The notes under the pieces were generated by a model that searched no databases, was not told where the DNA came from, and was given only the letters and a program-made list of their open reading frames with translations. A stretch of 30,169 bases of DNA from JBBKWX01 sp037969175 (GTDB lineage: Bacteria > Bacteroidota > Bacteroidia > AKYH767-A > JBBKVM01): NCBI GenBank assembly GCA_037969175.1, contig JBBKWX010000063.1, positions 1 to 30,169 of the forward strand, read 5' to 3'. A program made the translations under genes and the position numbers. Shown one piece after another: positions 1 through 8,492 of the stretch. Numbering within the stretch: position 1 is the first letter of the stretch; every line of letters starts with the position of its first letter.

Positions 1-2448
1 ACTTTACCTTATAGAGTCTACAGAAGAATTGCTCCTGCAGCATGGGTTCAGATAGGTTCGTCTGCCACAACTACATACCAGGATACGATCCGCACTTGTA
101 ATGTGCCTTATGAATACAAAATTGAGTTGAGTGATGCTTCGGGTTGTATATCCACATCTTCTGTTTCTGCTAATGTGTTTACATATCCGGGGGATATAGT
201 TGCTGCTCCTTCACTGCGCTGCGTTTCTGTTTTAGTGAATGGAGATGTAAGTCTGAATTGGGTGAACCCTACAGATCCTACCAATTTCTTTGCTGCTTAT
301 GAGATCTATCACAGTACAGCTGCAGGTGGTCCATTTGCATTACTTGCTACGATCAATACCTTTGCTACTACCGGCTATACCCATGTTGGTGCCAATGCTA
401 ATGCACAGGTCAATTATTATTATTTAAAAACACTATCAGGTTGTACCGGATTGGTTCCTTCAGCAACGAATTCTACAACGCTTGCAAGTATGCTATTGAC
501 TGCTACCCCAGCTTTGGGATTTGCAAATCTCGCCTGGAATGCACTTGCCACTCCGTTGCCTGCTACAAGTACACTGCCTTATCGTGTCTATAGAAGAATT
601 GCTCCTGCAGCATGGACACAAATAGGTACAACGAACAACACTACATATCAGGATGTGATCACTACATGTAATGTTCCTTATGAATATAAAATTGAGATCA
701 GTGATGCTTCCGGATGTATCTCTACATCATCGATCGATAATGACATATTCACATGGGTTGGGGACATTGTTGATGCACCATCCTTGAGATGTGTATCAGT
801 ACTAATCAACGGTGATGTTCAATTGAATTGGGTTACACCTGCAGATCCAACCAACTTCTTTGCGGGGTACGAAGTTTATCAGAGTGTTGCTATTGGCGGA
901 CCATTTAATTTGTTGACAACAATTAATACATATGCAACTACAAGCTATACGCATGCAGGAGCAAATGCAAATAATCAGATCAACTATTATTATATAAAAA
1001 CACTTTCAGGCTGTTCAGGTTTAGTTCCTTCCGCAGTGAATTCTGATATTCTTGCCAGTATTAAGCTGGATGCAATTCCAAGTCTTGGATTTGCTACATT
1101 GAATTGGAATGCACTTGCTTCGCCATTACCTGCTACTTCTCTGCCTCCTTACAAAGTTTTCAGAAACATTAATGCCGGAGGTTGGATTCAGATTGCAACG
1201 ACAAGTGCATTAACATATGTTGATACGATTGTACAATGTAATATCCCAATTCAATACAGAGTTGAGATCTCTGATGCTTCAGGTTGTACTTCGGTTTCCT
1301 CTGTGACTTCGGATGTATATACATATTTGGGTGATATTCTGGATGCACCAAGTTTACGTTGTGTATCAGTTCTACCAAGCGGTGATGTACAGATAAATTG
1401 GGTTTTACCTACCGATCCAAATAATTTCTTTGCCGCATACGAAGTGTATCAAAGTAATGGAGGTGCATATAACCTGATAACTACTATTAATAATTATGCA
1501 ACTACCAGCTACACGCATGTTGGCGCAAATGCTAATGCTCAGGTGAACAACTATTATCTGAAAACATTGTCGGGTTGTACAGGAATTGCTTTCAATACAA
1601 CCAGTGATACATTATCATCTATGTTGCTGACTGCAACCCCTAGCCTTGGATTTGCCAATTTGGCATGGAATGCAGTGCATACGCCATTACTAGTGTCTTC
1701 GGCCCCTGATTATGCGATATTCAGAAATATCAATGGTGGCGGATGGATACAGATAGCTACTACAGCGAATTTAACATATGTTGATGTAATAGATCAGTGT
1801 AATATTCCGATCGCTTACAGAGTAGAGATCGCGGATGCATCTGGTTGCACATCCGTATCTTCTGTTCCAAATGATGTATTTACATACTTAGGAGATGTAC
1901 TCGATTCCCCAAGTCTCCGCTGTGTTTCCGTTCAGGCTAATGGTGATGTTGATCTGACTTGGGTCATTCCATCCGATCCAACAAACTTCTTTGGATCCTA
2001 CGAATTATACAGTAGTAGCGGAGCTGCATATAGCTTACTAACCACAATTTCTACATATGGACAGGGAACATTCACTCATGTCGGAGCAAATGCTAACAAT
2101 GTGGTTAATAAATATTATTTAAGATCCCTTTCCGGATGTACGGCTCAGGTACCAAGTGCTCAGAATTCTGATACATTGGCTTCAATTAAAGTTGTAGTGA
2201 CCAATAACTTGGGAGTTGCAAACATTAACTGGAATTCCTTAGCTAATCCTTTACCGGGTACATCTTCCGGTTCATATCGTGTTTATAAGGAATATCCTGT
2301 TGGCAGTTGGACTCAGATAGGGTTGACAACGGGCAATGTTCATCGCGATACAATTACAGTATGTAGTGCCAATATCAATTATAAGGTAGAGATAGATGAT
2401 AATGCCGGATGTACTTCCGTTTCATCTATTGACGGGGATCTTTTCCAG
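1..2448 (+). repeat. Tandem in-gene repeats of about 570 bp (four full copies plus a partial one)
   Basis: Full copies start at 190, 760, 1330 and 1891, with spacings of 570, 570 and 561 bp; the last ends near 2448 after about 558 bp. Bases 1-189 are the tail of another copy. Each copy encodes an A half starting G-D-[IV]-[VL]-x-[AS]-PSLRCVSV and containing GANAN and LSGC, then a B half around LGFANLAWNAL ending near ISDASGC. Four cysteines recur at fixed places (LRC, LSGC, the C of CN-x-P and SGC), so two disulfides per copy are plausible. The protein sequence is much better conserved than the synonymous codon positions. Confidence 0.93.
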
Positions 2449-3888
2449 GATATCATGCCTCCGAACACTCCACAGATTGATACAGTTAGCGTTGATCCAT
2501 TTACAGGCCTTGCTAATATTTCATGGAATGTAAATAATTCCGGAGATACACAAGGATATACCATTTACCAGTTCAATGGTGCCTCATGGGATTCACTGGC
2601 CACTGTTTATGGTATTGGAAATATCAATTATTTCAATGCTAATTCACTTGCAGGTACTCAATCCGAATCTTATGCTGTAGCAGCATTCGACAGTTGTGGA
2701 AACATAAGTGTTCTTTCCCCAACACATAGAACCATATTCTTGAATTCAAGCATTGATATTTGTAAACAAGCGACTTCCTTGACCTGGAATTCATATATCA
2801 ATATGAGTGGAGGAGTTCAGCAATATCTGATTATGGCAAGCGAAAATGGAGGACCATTTCAAATAGTAGGTTCTACTCCTGGAAACGCAACTTCCTTTGA
2901 TCATTTGGGTCTTAAACCAATGGCAACTTATTGTTATTATGTTCAAGCCGTTAGAACCAATGTTGTGATACCTGCTCTCAGCGAGTCAAGTTCTTCCAAT
3001 TTGACATGTGTAGTTGCAAATATTCCTATCGATCCACAGTTTAATTATTTAAAACGTGCTACAGTTGGTGGAAAAGATCTTGCCTTGATAGAGTCATATT
3101 TGGATACATTGGCGGATGTAAGAGGTTACAAGATCCTCAGATCTCGTACATTTAATGGTACTTATGATACGATCGCGTTTGTTTCTGCTCCACAGGCAGG
3201 TGATATACTGAGTTATGTCGATCAAAGTGCGAAAGTAAGCGCTGCCAGTTTCTTCTATAAAATTGTTGTCGTTGATTCTTGCGGGAATAATAAATATGTA
3301 TCGAATATTGGAAGAACTATCCATCTAACTGCTAATCCAAACGAGAACCTGACAAATCAACTTAGCTGGAATGACTATGGTGATTGGGATGGTGGAATAT
3401 TGGAATATAATATCTATCGTAAGACCAATGAATATTGGGAACCGGGACCGATAGCCACTGTTCCATATGGTACCCGTTCTTATCTGGATGATGTTTCTGA
3501 ATATTACAGAAGCGATGCAACGTTCTGTTATTATGTGGAAGCTATAGAAGATCAAGGAAACATTTGGGGCTTCAGAGATACCAGCACATCAAATGATATT
3601 TGCGTGATTCAACCTGCAAAGCTTTATGTTCCAAATGCTTTCACACCAGGTGGTTATAATCCAATATTTTATCCGGTCGATATCTTTATTGATGTGAACT
3701 CTTATCTGTTTGCAGTGTATAACAGATGGGGAGAAAAAATCTTTGAAACTAATAATCCTACTGAGGGCTGGAATGGTAACATTGCGAATCAGGAAGCACC
3801 TGAAGGAGCCTATGTCTATCTTGTTAAGTTCGTTGCCAGTGACGGCAAAGAGTTTGTCAAAAGAGGCACGGTCACATTGATTCGATAA
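1..3888 (+). CDS. Giant FN3-repeat surface protein with CHU_C (T9SS) C-terminal domain, 5' end outside window
   Basis: The frame is open from base 1, so the start lies upstream; at least 1295 residues are visible. The first part is a tandem array of about 190-residue repeats (see the repeat entry), each made of two fibronectin-III-like halves. From about 2449 to 3600 there are further, more diverged FN3-like units (e.g. around NISWNVNNSGDTQGYTIYQ). The last about 88 residues (3622-3885) begin LYVPNAFTPGG and contain YNRWGEKIFE and GWNGN, the hallmarks of the gliding-motility-associated C-terminal domain (CHU_C, TIGR04131), a T9SS sorting signal. The protein should therefore be exported through T9SS to the cell surface or medium. 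An adhesive or matrix role is inferred from the repeat architecture; no catalytic domain is visible. A strong terminator follows at 3906. Apparent internal GTG/ATG starts, such as the one at 103, are only in-frame codons of the larger gene. Confidence 0.9.
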   Translation, partial: TLPYRVYRRIAPAAWVQIGSSATTTYQDTIRTCNVPYEYKIELSDASGCISTSSVSANVFTYPGDIVAAPSLRCVSVLVNGDVSLNWVNPTDPTNFFAAYEIYHSTAAGGPFALLATINTFATTGYTHVGANANAQVNYYYLKTLSGCTGLVPSATNSTTLASMLLTATPALGFANLAWNALATPLPATSTLPYRVYRRIAPAAWTQIGTTNNTTYQDVITTCNVPYEYKIEISDASGCISTSSIDNDIFTWVGDIVDAPSLRCVSVLINGDVQLNWVTPADPTNFFAGYEVYQSVAIGGPFNLLTTINTYATTSYTHAGANANNQINYYYIKTLSGCSGLVPSAVNSDILASIKLDAIPSLGFATLNWNALASPLPATSLPPYKVFRNINAGGWIQIATTSALTYVDTIVQCNIPIQYRVEISDASGCTSVSSVTSDVYTYLGDILDAPSLRCVSVLPSGDVQINWVLPTDPNNFFAAYEVYQSNGGAYNLITTINNYATTSYTHVGANANAQVNNYYLKTLSGCTGIAFNTTSDTLSSMLLTATPSLGFANLAWNAVHTPLLVSSAPDYAIFRNINGGGWIQIATTANLTYVDVIDQCNIPIAYRVEIADASGCTSVSSVPNDVFTYLGDVLDSPSLRCVSVQANGDVDLTWVIPSDPTNFFGSYELYSSSGAAYSLLTTISTYGQGTFTHVGANANNVVNKYYLRSLSGCTAQVPSAQNSDTLASIKVVVTNNLGVANINWNSLANPLPGTSSGSYRVYKEYPVGSWTQIGLTTGNVHRDTITVCSANINYKVEIDDNAGCTSVSSIDGDLFQDIMPPNTPQIDTVSVDPFTGLANISWNVNNSGDTQGYTIYQFNGASWDSLATVYGIGNINYFNANSLAGTQSESYAVAAFDSCGNISVLSPTHRTIFLNSSIDICKQATSLTWNSYINMSGGVQQYLIMASENGGPFQIVGSTPGNATSFDHLGLKPMATYCYYVQAVRTNVVIPALSESSSSNLTCVVANIPIDPQFNYLKRATVGGKDLALIESYLDTLADVRGYKILRSRTFNGTYDTIAFVSAPQAGDILSYVDQSAKVSAASFFYKIVVVDSCGNNKYVSNIGRTIHLTANPNENLTNQLSWNDYGDWDGGILEYNIYRKTNEYWEPGPIATVPYGTRSYLDDVSEYYRSDATFCYYVEAIEDQGNIWGFRDTSTSNDICVIQPAKLYVPNAFTPGGYNPIFYPVDIFIDVNSYLFAVYNRWGEKIFETNNPTEGWNGNIANQEAPEGAYVYLVKFVASDGKEFVKRGTVTLIR

Positions 3889-3905
3889 TCTCTAACTAAA
3901 GATAT

Positions 3906-3954
3906 GAAGCCGTAGTATGATTCTAAATGAATTGACTACGGCTTCGCATTTTTT
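3906..3954 (+). terminator. Intrinsic terminator after the repeat protein
   Basis: A perfect 10-bp stem, GAAGCCGTAG at 3906-3915 and CTACGGCTTC at 3936-3945, has a 20-nt loop and is followed by GCATTTTTT. It lies 17 bp after the stop of the repeat protein and in front of the guaB promoter. Confidence 0.88.
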
Positions 3955-3969
3955 GCCATTTTATTTTCC

Positions 3970-3977
3970 TAACTTTG
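3970..3977 (+). promoter_or_regulatory. Putative guaB promoter, -7 element
   Basis: TAACTTTG fits the Bacteroidota -7 consensus TAnnTTTG and lies between the terminator and the guaB start at 4037. No TTG sits at the ideal distance upstream (the nearest is about 14 bp away), so this is a partial match. Confidence 0.5.
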
Positions 3978-4036
3978 CCGCCATCCGAAAGGCAATCTTT
4001 TTGGGTCCTACGTTCATTTTTATATTCGCATTGCGC

Positions 4037-5506
4037 ATGTATACAGATATTAATAAATTTTTTGGTGAAGGTCTGACATATGATGATGTACTGCTTGTGC
4101 CTGCTTATTCTGAAATCCTTCCCAGAGAAGTTGATATAAGCACACAATTTTCCCGGAACATCAAATTGAATATTCCTTTGGTTTCAGCAGCCATGGATAC
4201 TGTTACCGAGTCTGCGCTTGCAATTGCAATGGCTCAGGATGGTGGTATTGGTGTTCTTCATAAAAATATGAGCATTGAGAATCAAGCCGCTGAAGTAAGG
4301 AAAGTAAAACGTTCTGAAAGTGGTATGATCACTGATCCGATCACTCTTTTACCGGATGCAACTTTGAAGGAAGCTCTGGGGTTGATGAAAGAATTTAAGA
4401 TAGGTGGAATACCCGTTGTAGATAAGAACCAAATCCTTCAGGGAATCATTACAAATAGAGACCTTAGGTTTGAGAAAGTACTCAGCCGAAAAGTTTTTGA
4501 GGTAATGACCAAAGAAAATCTAATTACCACAACAGGGGTAGTTACTTTGGCAAAAGCTGAACAGATACTCCAGCAATACAAAATCGAGAAACTACCCGTA
4601 GTGGATAAGAAGTTTAAATTGATCGGTCTTGTTACGTATAAAGATATCCTTAAAGTAAAATCAAAACCCAATTCATGCAAAGATGAACTGGGAAGATTAA
4701 GAGTAGCTGCGGCTGTTGGAGTGACGGCAGATATGCTCGACAGGGTCGATGCTTTGGTTAATGCTAGTGTAGATGTAATAGTTATAGATACAGCTCACGG
4801 GCATTCAAAAGGAGTAATAACAGCATTGAAAGCTGCCAAGAAAAAATACAAGAATCTGGAGATCGTAGTTGGAAATGTTGCTACCGGTGATGCTGCAATG
4901 GAATTGATGAAAGCAGGGGCGGATGCAGTTAAGGTTGGAATTGGACCGGGTTCAATATGTACAACTCGAATCATTGCCGGTGTTGGTGTCCCCCAACTGA
5001 CCGCCATTATGGAAGTTGCCGGGGCATTTAAGAAGAAAGGGATTCCAATCATCGCAGATGGAGGTATCCGTTTTTCAGGTGATATTGTAAAGGCCATAGC
5101 TGCAGGAGCAAGTTCAGTTATGATGGGAAGTGCTTTTGCGGGTGTTGATGAATCACCGGGAGATACAATTATTTTTGAAGGAAGAAAATTCAAATCATAC
5201 AGAGGTATGGGGTCAATTGAATCCATGAAAAGTGGATCAAGAGACAGATATTTCCAGGATGTTGAAGATGATATCAATAAACTGGTACCGGAAGGAATTG
5301 AGGGAAGAGTGCCCTACAAAGGTTTTCTTACGGAAGAGCTATTTCAAATGATTGGGGGGCTTAGAGCCGGAATGGGATATTGCGGATCCAAGAATATCAA
5401 TGAGTTACAAAAAGCTAAATTTATTCGTATCACAGCTGCTGGGGTGAGAGAAAGTCATCCACATGGTGTAACGATCACAAAGGAAGCTCCAAATTATTCA
5501 CGTTAA
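4037..5506 (+). CDS. guaB: Inosine-5'-monophosphate dehydrogenase
   Basis: GuaB oxidises IMP to XMP with NAD+, the committed step of guanine nucleotide synthesis, in the cytoplasm. The 489 residues match the usual length of about 488. The barrel begins with GLTYDDVLLVP. Two CBS domains lie at about 98-210. The catalytic loop GPGSICTTR has its cysteine at residue 308, the phosphate-binding GGI follows IIAD at about 341, and the flap carries RYFQ at 404-407. The ATG at 4037 is chosen because the frame extends upstream to 3917, but that start would lie inside the terminator hairpin and would add 40 residues the family lacks. The gene stands alone, with a terminator before it and an 85-bp gap after it. 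Confidence 0.97.
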   Translation: MYTDINKFFGEGLTYDDVLLVPAYSEILPREVDISTQFSRNIKLNIPLVSAAMDTVTESALAIAMAQDGGIGVLHKNMSIENQAAEVRKVKRSESGMITDPITLLPDATLKEALGLMKEFKIGGIPVVDKNQILQGIITNRDLRFEKVLSRKVFEVMTKENLITTTGVVTLAKAEQILQQYKIEKLPVVDKKFKLIGLVTYKDILKVKSKPNSCKDELGRLRVAAAVGVTADMLDRVDALVNASVDVIVIDTAHGHSKGVITALKAAKKKYKNLEIVVGNVATGDAAMELMKAGADAVKVGIGPGSICTTRIIAGVGVPQLTAIMEVAGAFKKKGIPIIADGGIRFSGDIVKAIAAGASSVMMGSAFAGVDESPGDTIIFEGRKFKSYRGMGSIESMKSGSRDRYFQDVEDDINKLVPEGIEGRVPYKGFLTEELFQMIGGLRAGMGYCGSKNINELQKAKFIRITAAGVRESHPHGVTITKEAPNYSR

Positions 5507-5537
5507 ATTCATCTAAAAAGAGAAATTTTGGCCGCGA

Positions 5538-5568
5538 TTGAATGATTGCTTGGCTTTAATTATCTTTA
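5538..5568 (+). promoter_or_regulatory. Possible promoter of the PPIase operon
   Basis: TTG at 5538-5540, a 20-bp spacer and TATCTTTA at 5561-5568 resemble the Bacteroidota pattern TTG-N19/20-TAnnTTTG, with the last G missing. It ends about 23 bp before the preferred ATG at 5592. Confidence 0.4.
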
Positions 5569-5591
5569 CTCGCTTTTTAATTATAGGATTT

Positions 5592-7547
5592 ATGAAAAAA
5601 ATATTGCTTTTTTTAAGTGTGCTTTTAGCAACCGGCTTTTTTATTAAGGCTCAGGATAATAATGAACCTATCTTATTGAAGATCGCCGGGGATCAAATTA
5701 CCCGTTCTGAATTTGAAAAAGTATACAGAAAGAATAATGCGAAAGAAACCAATTTCGACCGCAAATCTTTGGAAGACTATCTGGAGCTTTATATTAATTA
5801 TAAACTCAAGGTAAAAGAAGCCGAAGCTTTGAAAATGGATACCAGTGCCGCTTTTATCAATGAACTTGCAGGTTACCGTAAGCAGCTCGCTCAGCCATAT
5901 CTTGTGGACAAGGAAGTGACCGAGAACTTGATCAAAGAAGCATATGACAGAATGAAGAAAGATGTTCGTGCAAGTCATATTCTTATCCGTTTGGAAGAGA
6001 ATGCTTTACCAAAGGATACATTGGCCGCTTACAATAAGATCATAAAGATCCGTGAACGTTTGACCAAAGGTGCTGATTTTGTTACTGTTGCAAAAGAAGT
6101 AAGTGAAGATCCTTCAGCAAAAGATAATGGTGGAGACCTTGGATATTTTACCGGGATGCAAATGGTTTACCCATTTGAAACCGTAGCATATAATACTAAA
6201 GCAGGACAAATATCAATGCCGGTCAGGACCCGTTTTGGTTACCATCTTGTTAAGGTTGCTGACATTCGGGATGCAAAAGGAGAAGTGATGGTTGCTCATA
6301 TCATGATCAAAATGCCAACCGGCTCTATAGCAGTTGACAGCATTGCTGCAGAAACTAAAGTAAATGAGATCTATGCTAAATTGCAGGGTGGGGAAGATTT
6401 TGCAGAACTTGCAGCACGCTTTTCAGATGACCTTACTACTTCCAAGAATGGCGGGGCGCTTGCTTGGTTTGGAACGGGAAGAATGGTGCCTGAATTTGAA
6501 AAAGTAGCCTTCAATTTGAAGAATAATGGGGATTATAGCCAGCCGGTTCAAACTTCTTATGGTTTCCACATCATTAAACTTTTGGATAAAAGAGGGATTT
6601 CATCGTTTGAAGAAAAACAAGGAGAGTTAAAAGCCCAGATCGCTCGTGATTCAAGATCTGAAGTGAGTAGAATCAGCATGATAAACAGAATCAAAAAAGA
6701 ATCCGGTTTTAAAGAGTTTCCAAAAGTAAAGGATGAAATGTTTAAGGTTGCTGATAGTACTTTGATAGATGGAGAATGGTCGGCTGCCAGAGCAACAGGA
6801 ATGAACAAAGTGATGTTTAGTCTAACCGACAAAAACTATACTCAGACTGATTTTGCCGCTTTTGTTGAGAATCACCAGACAAAAAGAACAGGAAGTGCTC
6901 CAGCTGTTATCATGAATTCTTTTTATGATCAATTCGTTGAAGAGAGTATTTTGTCTTATGAAGAGTCAAGACTAGATCTTAAATACCCTGACTTTAAAGC
7001 ATTGATGCAGGAATATCGGGATGGTATTTTATTATTTGATTTAACGGATAATAAAGTTTGGTCTAAGGCTGTAAAGGACACTGTAGGACTTGCTGCTTTT
7101 TATGAAAGCAATAAGAGTAATTATATGTGGGGACAACGTGTTAAAGCAGTTGTTTATACTTGTGCCAATGAAGTTATGGCTGAGAAGACAAGAAAGCTTC
7201 TAAAGAAAAAGAAAACTACCCGTGAACTTTTGTTGGCTGAAGTGAATAAGAGTTCCCAATTAAATCTTAATATTCGTGAAGGACTTTTTGCTAAAGGTGA
7301 ATATGAAATTATAGATCAGATCGAATGGAAAAAAGGATTGAGTCAGAATGTTGCGGCTTCAGGATCTGTTGTATTTGTGGATATCAAGGAGGTACTTTCT
7401 CCGCAGCCAAAATCATTGGATGAATGCCGTGGACTTGTTACTTCTGATTACCAGACAGCGCTTGAAAAAGAGTGGATCTCTGAATTACGTTCAAAATTCC
7501 CGGTTGAATTGAACAAAGAAGTTCTGAATACATTGGTCCGTCCATAA
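5592..7547 (+). CDS. Periplasmic peptidyl-prolyl isomerase with two parvulin domains (PpiC/SurA-like)
   Basis: A 651-residue secreted foldase, expected to assist folding and transit of outer-membrane and secreted proteins. The signal peptide MKKILLFLSVLLATGFFIKA is followed by a SurA_N-like helical region. Two parvulin domains lie at about 124-225 (RASHILIRL ... FGYHLVKV) and about 232-333 (VAHIMIKM ... YGFHIIKL), each with the conserved GG-x-L region and the terminal (F/Y)G-[FY]-H motif. The long C-terminal part, about 340-651, has no motif I recognise. The frame extends to an ATG at 5538, but the start at 5592 places the signal peptide exactly at the N-terminus. It is the first of three related genes, and this trio is common in Bacteroidota. 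Confidence 0.92.
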   Translation: MKKILLFLSVLLATGFFIKAQDNNEPILLKIAGDQITRSEFEKVYRKNNAKETNFDRKSLEDYLELYINYKLKVKEAEALKMDTSAAFINELAGYRKQLAQPYLVDKEVTENLIKEAYDRMKKDVRASHILIRLEENALPKDTLAAYNKIIKIRERLTKGADFVTVAKEVSEDPSAKDNGGDLGYFTGMQMVYPFETVAYNTKAGQISMPVRTRFGYHLVKVADIRDAKGEVMVAHIMIKMPTGSIAVDSIAAETKVNEIYAKLQGGEDFAELAARFSDDLTTSKNGGALAWFGTGRMVPEFEKVAFNLKNNGDYSQPVQTSYGFHIIKLLDKRGISSFEEKQGELKAQIARDSRSEVSRISMINRIKKESGFKEFPKVKDEMFKVADSTLIDGEWSAARATGMNKVMFSLTDKNYTQTDFAAFVENHQTKRTGSAPAVIMNSFYDQFVEESILSYEESRLDLKYPDFKALMQEYRDGILLFDLTDNKVWSKAVKDTVGLAAFYESNKSNYMWGQRVKAVVYTCANEVMAEKTRKLLKKKKTTRELLLAEVNKSSQLNLNIREGLFAKGEYEIIDQIEWKKGLSQNVAASGSVVFVDIKEVLSPQPKSLDECRGLVTSDYQTALEKEWISELRSKFPVELNKEVLNTLVRP

Positions 7548-7575
7548 TAGTTTAAACCAATTTGCGTTAAAATTT

Positions 7576-7606
7576 GTCATGCCCCTACACAGGGGCTGAC
7601 TTTTAT
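7576..7606 (+). terminator. GC-rich hairpin with T-run just before the next start codon (attenuator or terminator)
   Basis: GTCA-T-GCCCC at 7576-7585 pairs with GGGGC-TGAC at 7592-7600 (5-bp GC core, one bulged T, then 4 more bp) around the loop TACACA, and TTTTAT follows. The hairpin ends 7 nt before the ATG at 7608. By shape it is a short intrinsic terminator or attenuator; it could also fold over the translation start. Confidence 0.6.
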
Positions 7607-7607
7607 C

Positions 7608-8492
7608 ATGATATTGAAATCTCGTCAGCATTTATTTTTCGGTTTCTACATTGCACTATCTCTCCTGATACTCAGTTCATGTGATAAATTGCGCAGAAAA
7701 GATACTACCGGAAATGCCATAGCAAGAGCTTTTGATCAATATCTATATGATTCGGAAATAGAGGGCATAGTTCCTACAGGGGTTACTTCTGAAGATAGTA
7801 TCCAGATCGTTACTGATTATATAGATAATTGGGTGAGAAGGATGGTAGTACTTAACAAGGCAGAAAAGAATTTGCCCGATGCTAGTAAGAATGTTGAGAA
7901 GCAATTACTTGATTACCGTAATTCTTTGATCACCTATGCATATGAACAGGAATTGATCAAACAAAAACTTGATACAGTTATTGCGGAGAATGAAATTGAA
8001 GAGTACTATACAGCCAATCAAAATTCATTCGAACTGAAAGACAATATTATCAAAGTTCTTTACCTCAAGCTTGATTCGAATTCACCGAAGATGGATAAGG
8101 TAAAGCAATGGTATAGATCAAGTTCAGATAAAGATCGTAAATTGATGGAGGATTATGCTTACCAGTATGCGATAAATTATTATTTTGATGATGATACCTG
8201 GTTATTTTTTGATGACCTTCTTAAGGAAGTACCTCTTGATCTTTATGACAAGGAACAATTCCTGAAAAATAATAGATTTATTGAGCTTAAGGATTCATCG
8301 TTTACATATTTGATAAATATCAAAGGTTTCAGAGTAAAATCTTCTTTGTCTCCATTGAGTTTTGAAAAAGAGAATATACGTAACATGATCCTCAATCAGA
8401 GGAAATTGAAACTGATTGCCAACATGGAAAAAAAAGCATTTGATGATGCTTTGAAAAATGAAGATTTCGAAATCTTAATTAATAAAAAATGA
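7608..8492 (+). CDS. SurA/PPIase-like lipoprotein, probably without active parvulin domain
   Basis: 294 residues. The signal peptide ends in the lipobox LSSC with Cys25 as lipidation site, so this is a membrane-anchored periplasmic lipoprotein. It is mostly helical and charged and resembles the N-terminal chaperone part of SurA-type foldases. The middle (about 135-235) sits where a parvulin domain would be, but I do not see its signature (no GG-x-LG block and no FG-[YF]-H end). A chaperone partner of the two flanking isomerases is inferred from position and overall pattern. It overlaps the next gene by 4 bp (ATGA), so the two are probably translationally coupled. No other plausible start precedes the signal peptide. 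Confidence 0.75.
   Translation: MILKSRQHLFFGFYIALSLLILSSCDKLRRKDTTGNAIARAFDQYLYDSEIEGIVPTGVTSEDSIQIVTDYIDNWVRRMVVLNKAEKNLPDASKNVEKQLLDYRNSLITYAYEQELIKQKLDTVIAENEIEEYYTANQNSFELKDNIIKVLYLKLDSNSPKMDKVKQWYRSSSDKDRKLMEDYAYQYAINYYFDDDTWLFFDDLLKEVPLDLYDKEQFLKNNRFIELKDSSFTYLINIKGFRVKSSLSPLSFEKENIRNMILNQRKLKLIANMEKKAFDDALKNEDFEILINKK

Noticed and set aside
1..2448. Regular repeats considered as a CRISPR array or DNA-level satellite
   Set aside because: The period is about 570 bp, the copies are in one reading frame, and conservation is at protein level.
3917..4036. An upstream start for guaB adding 40 residues
   Set aside because: The start codon lies inside the terminator hairpin at 3906-3954 and upstream of the putative promoter element; the ATG at 4037 gives standard IMPDH length.
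4795..5277. A 160-codon open frame opposite guaB
   Set aside because: It is a shadow of the guaB frame, which carries all IMPDH motifs; no motif or promoter supports the antisense frame.
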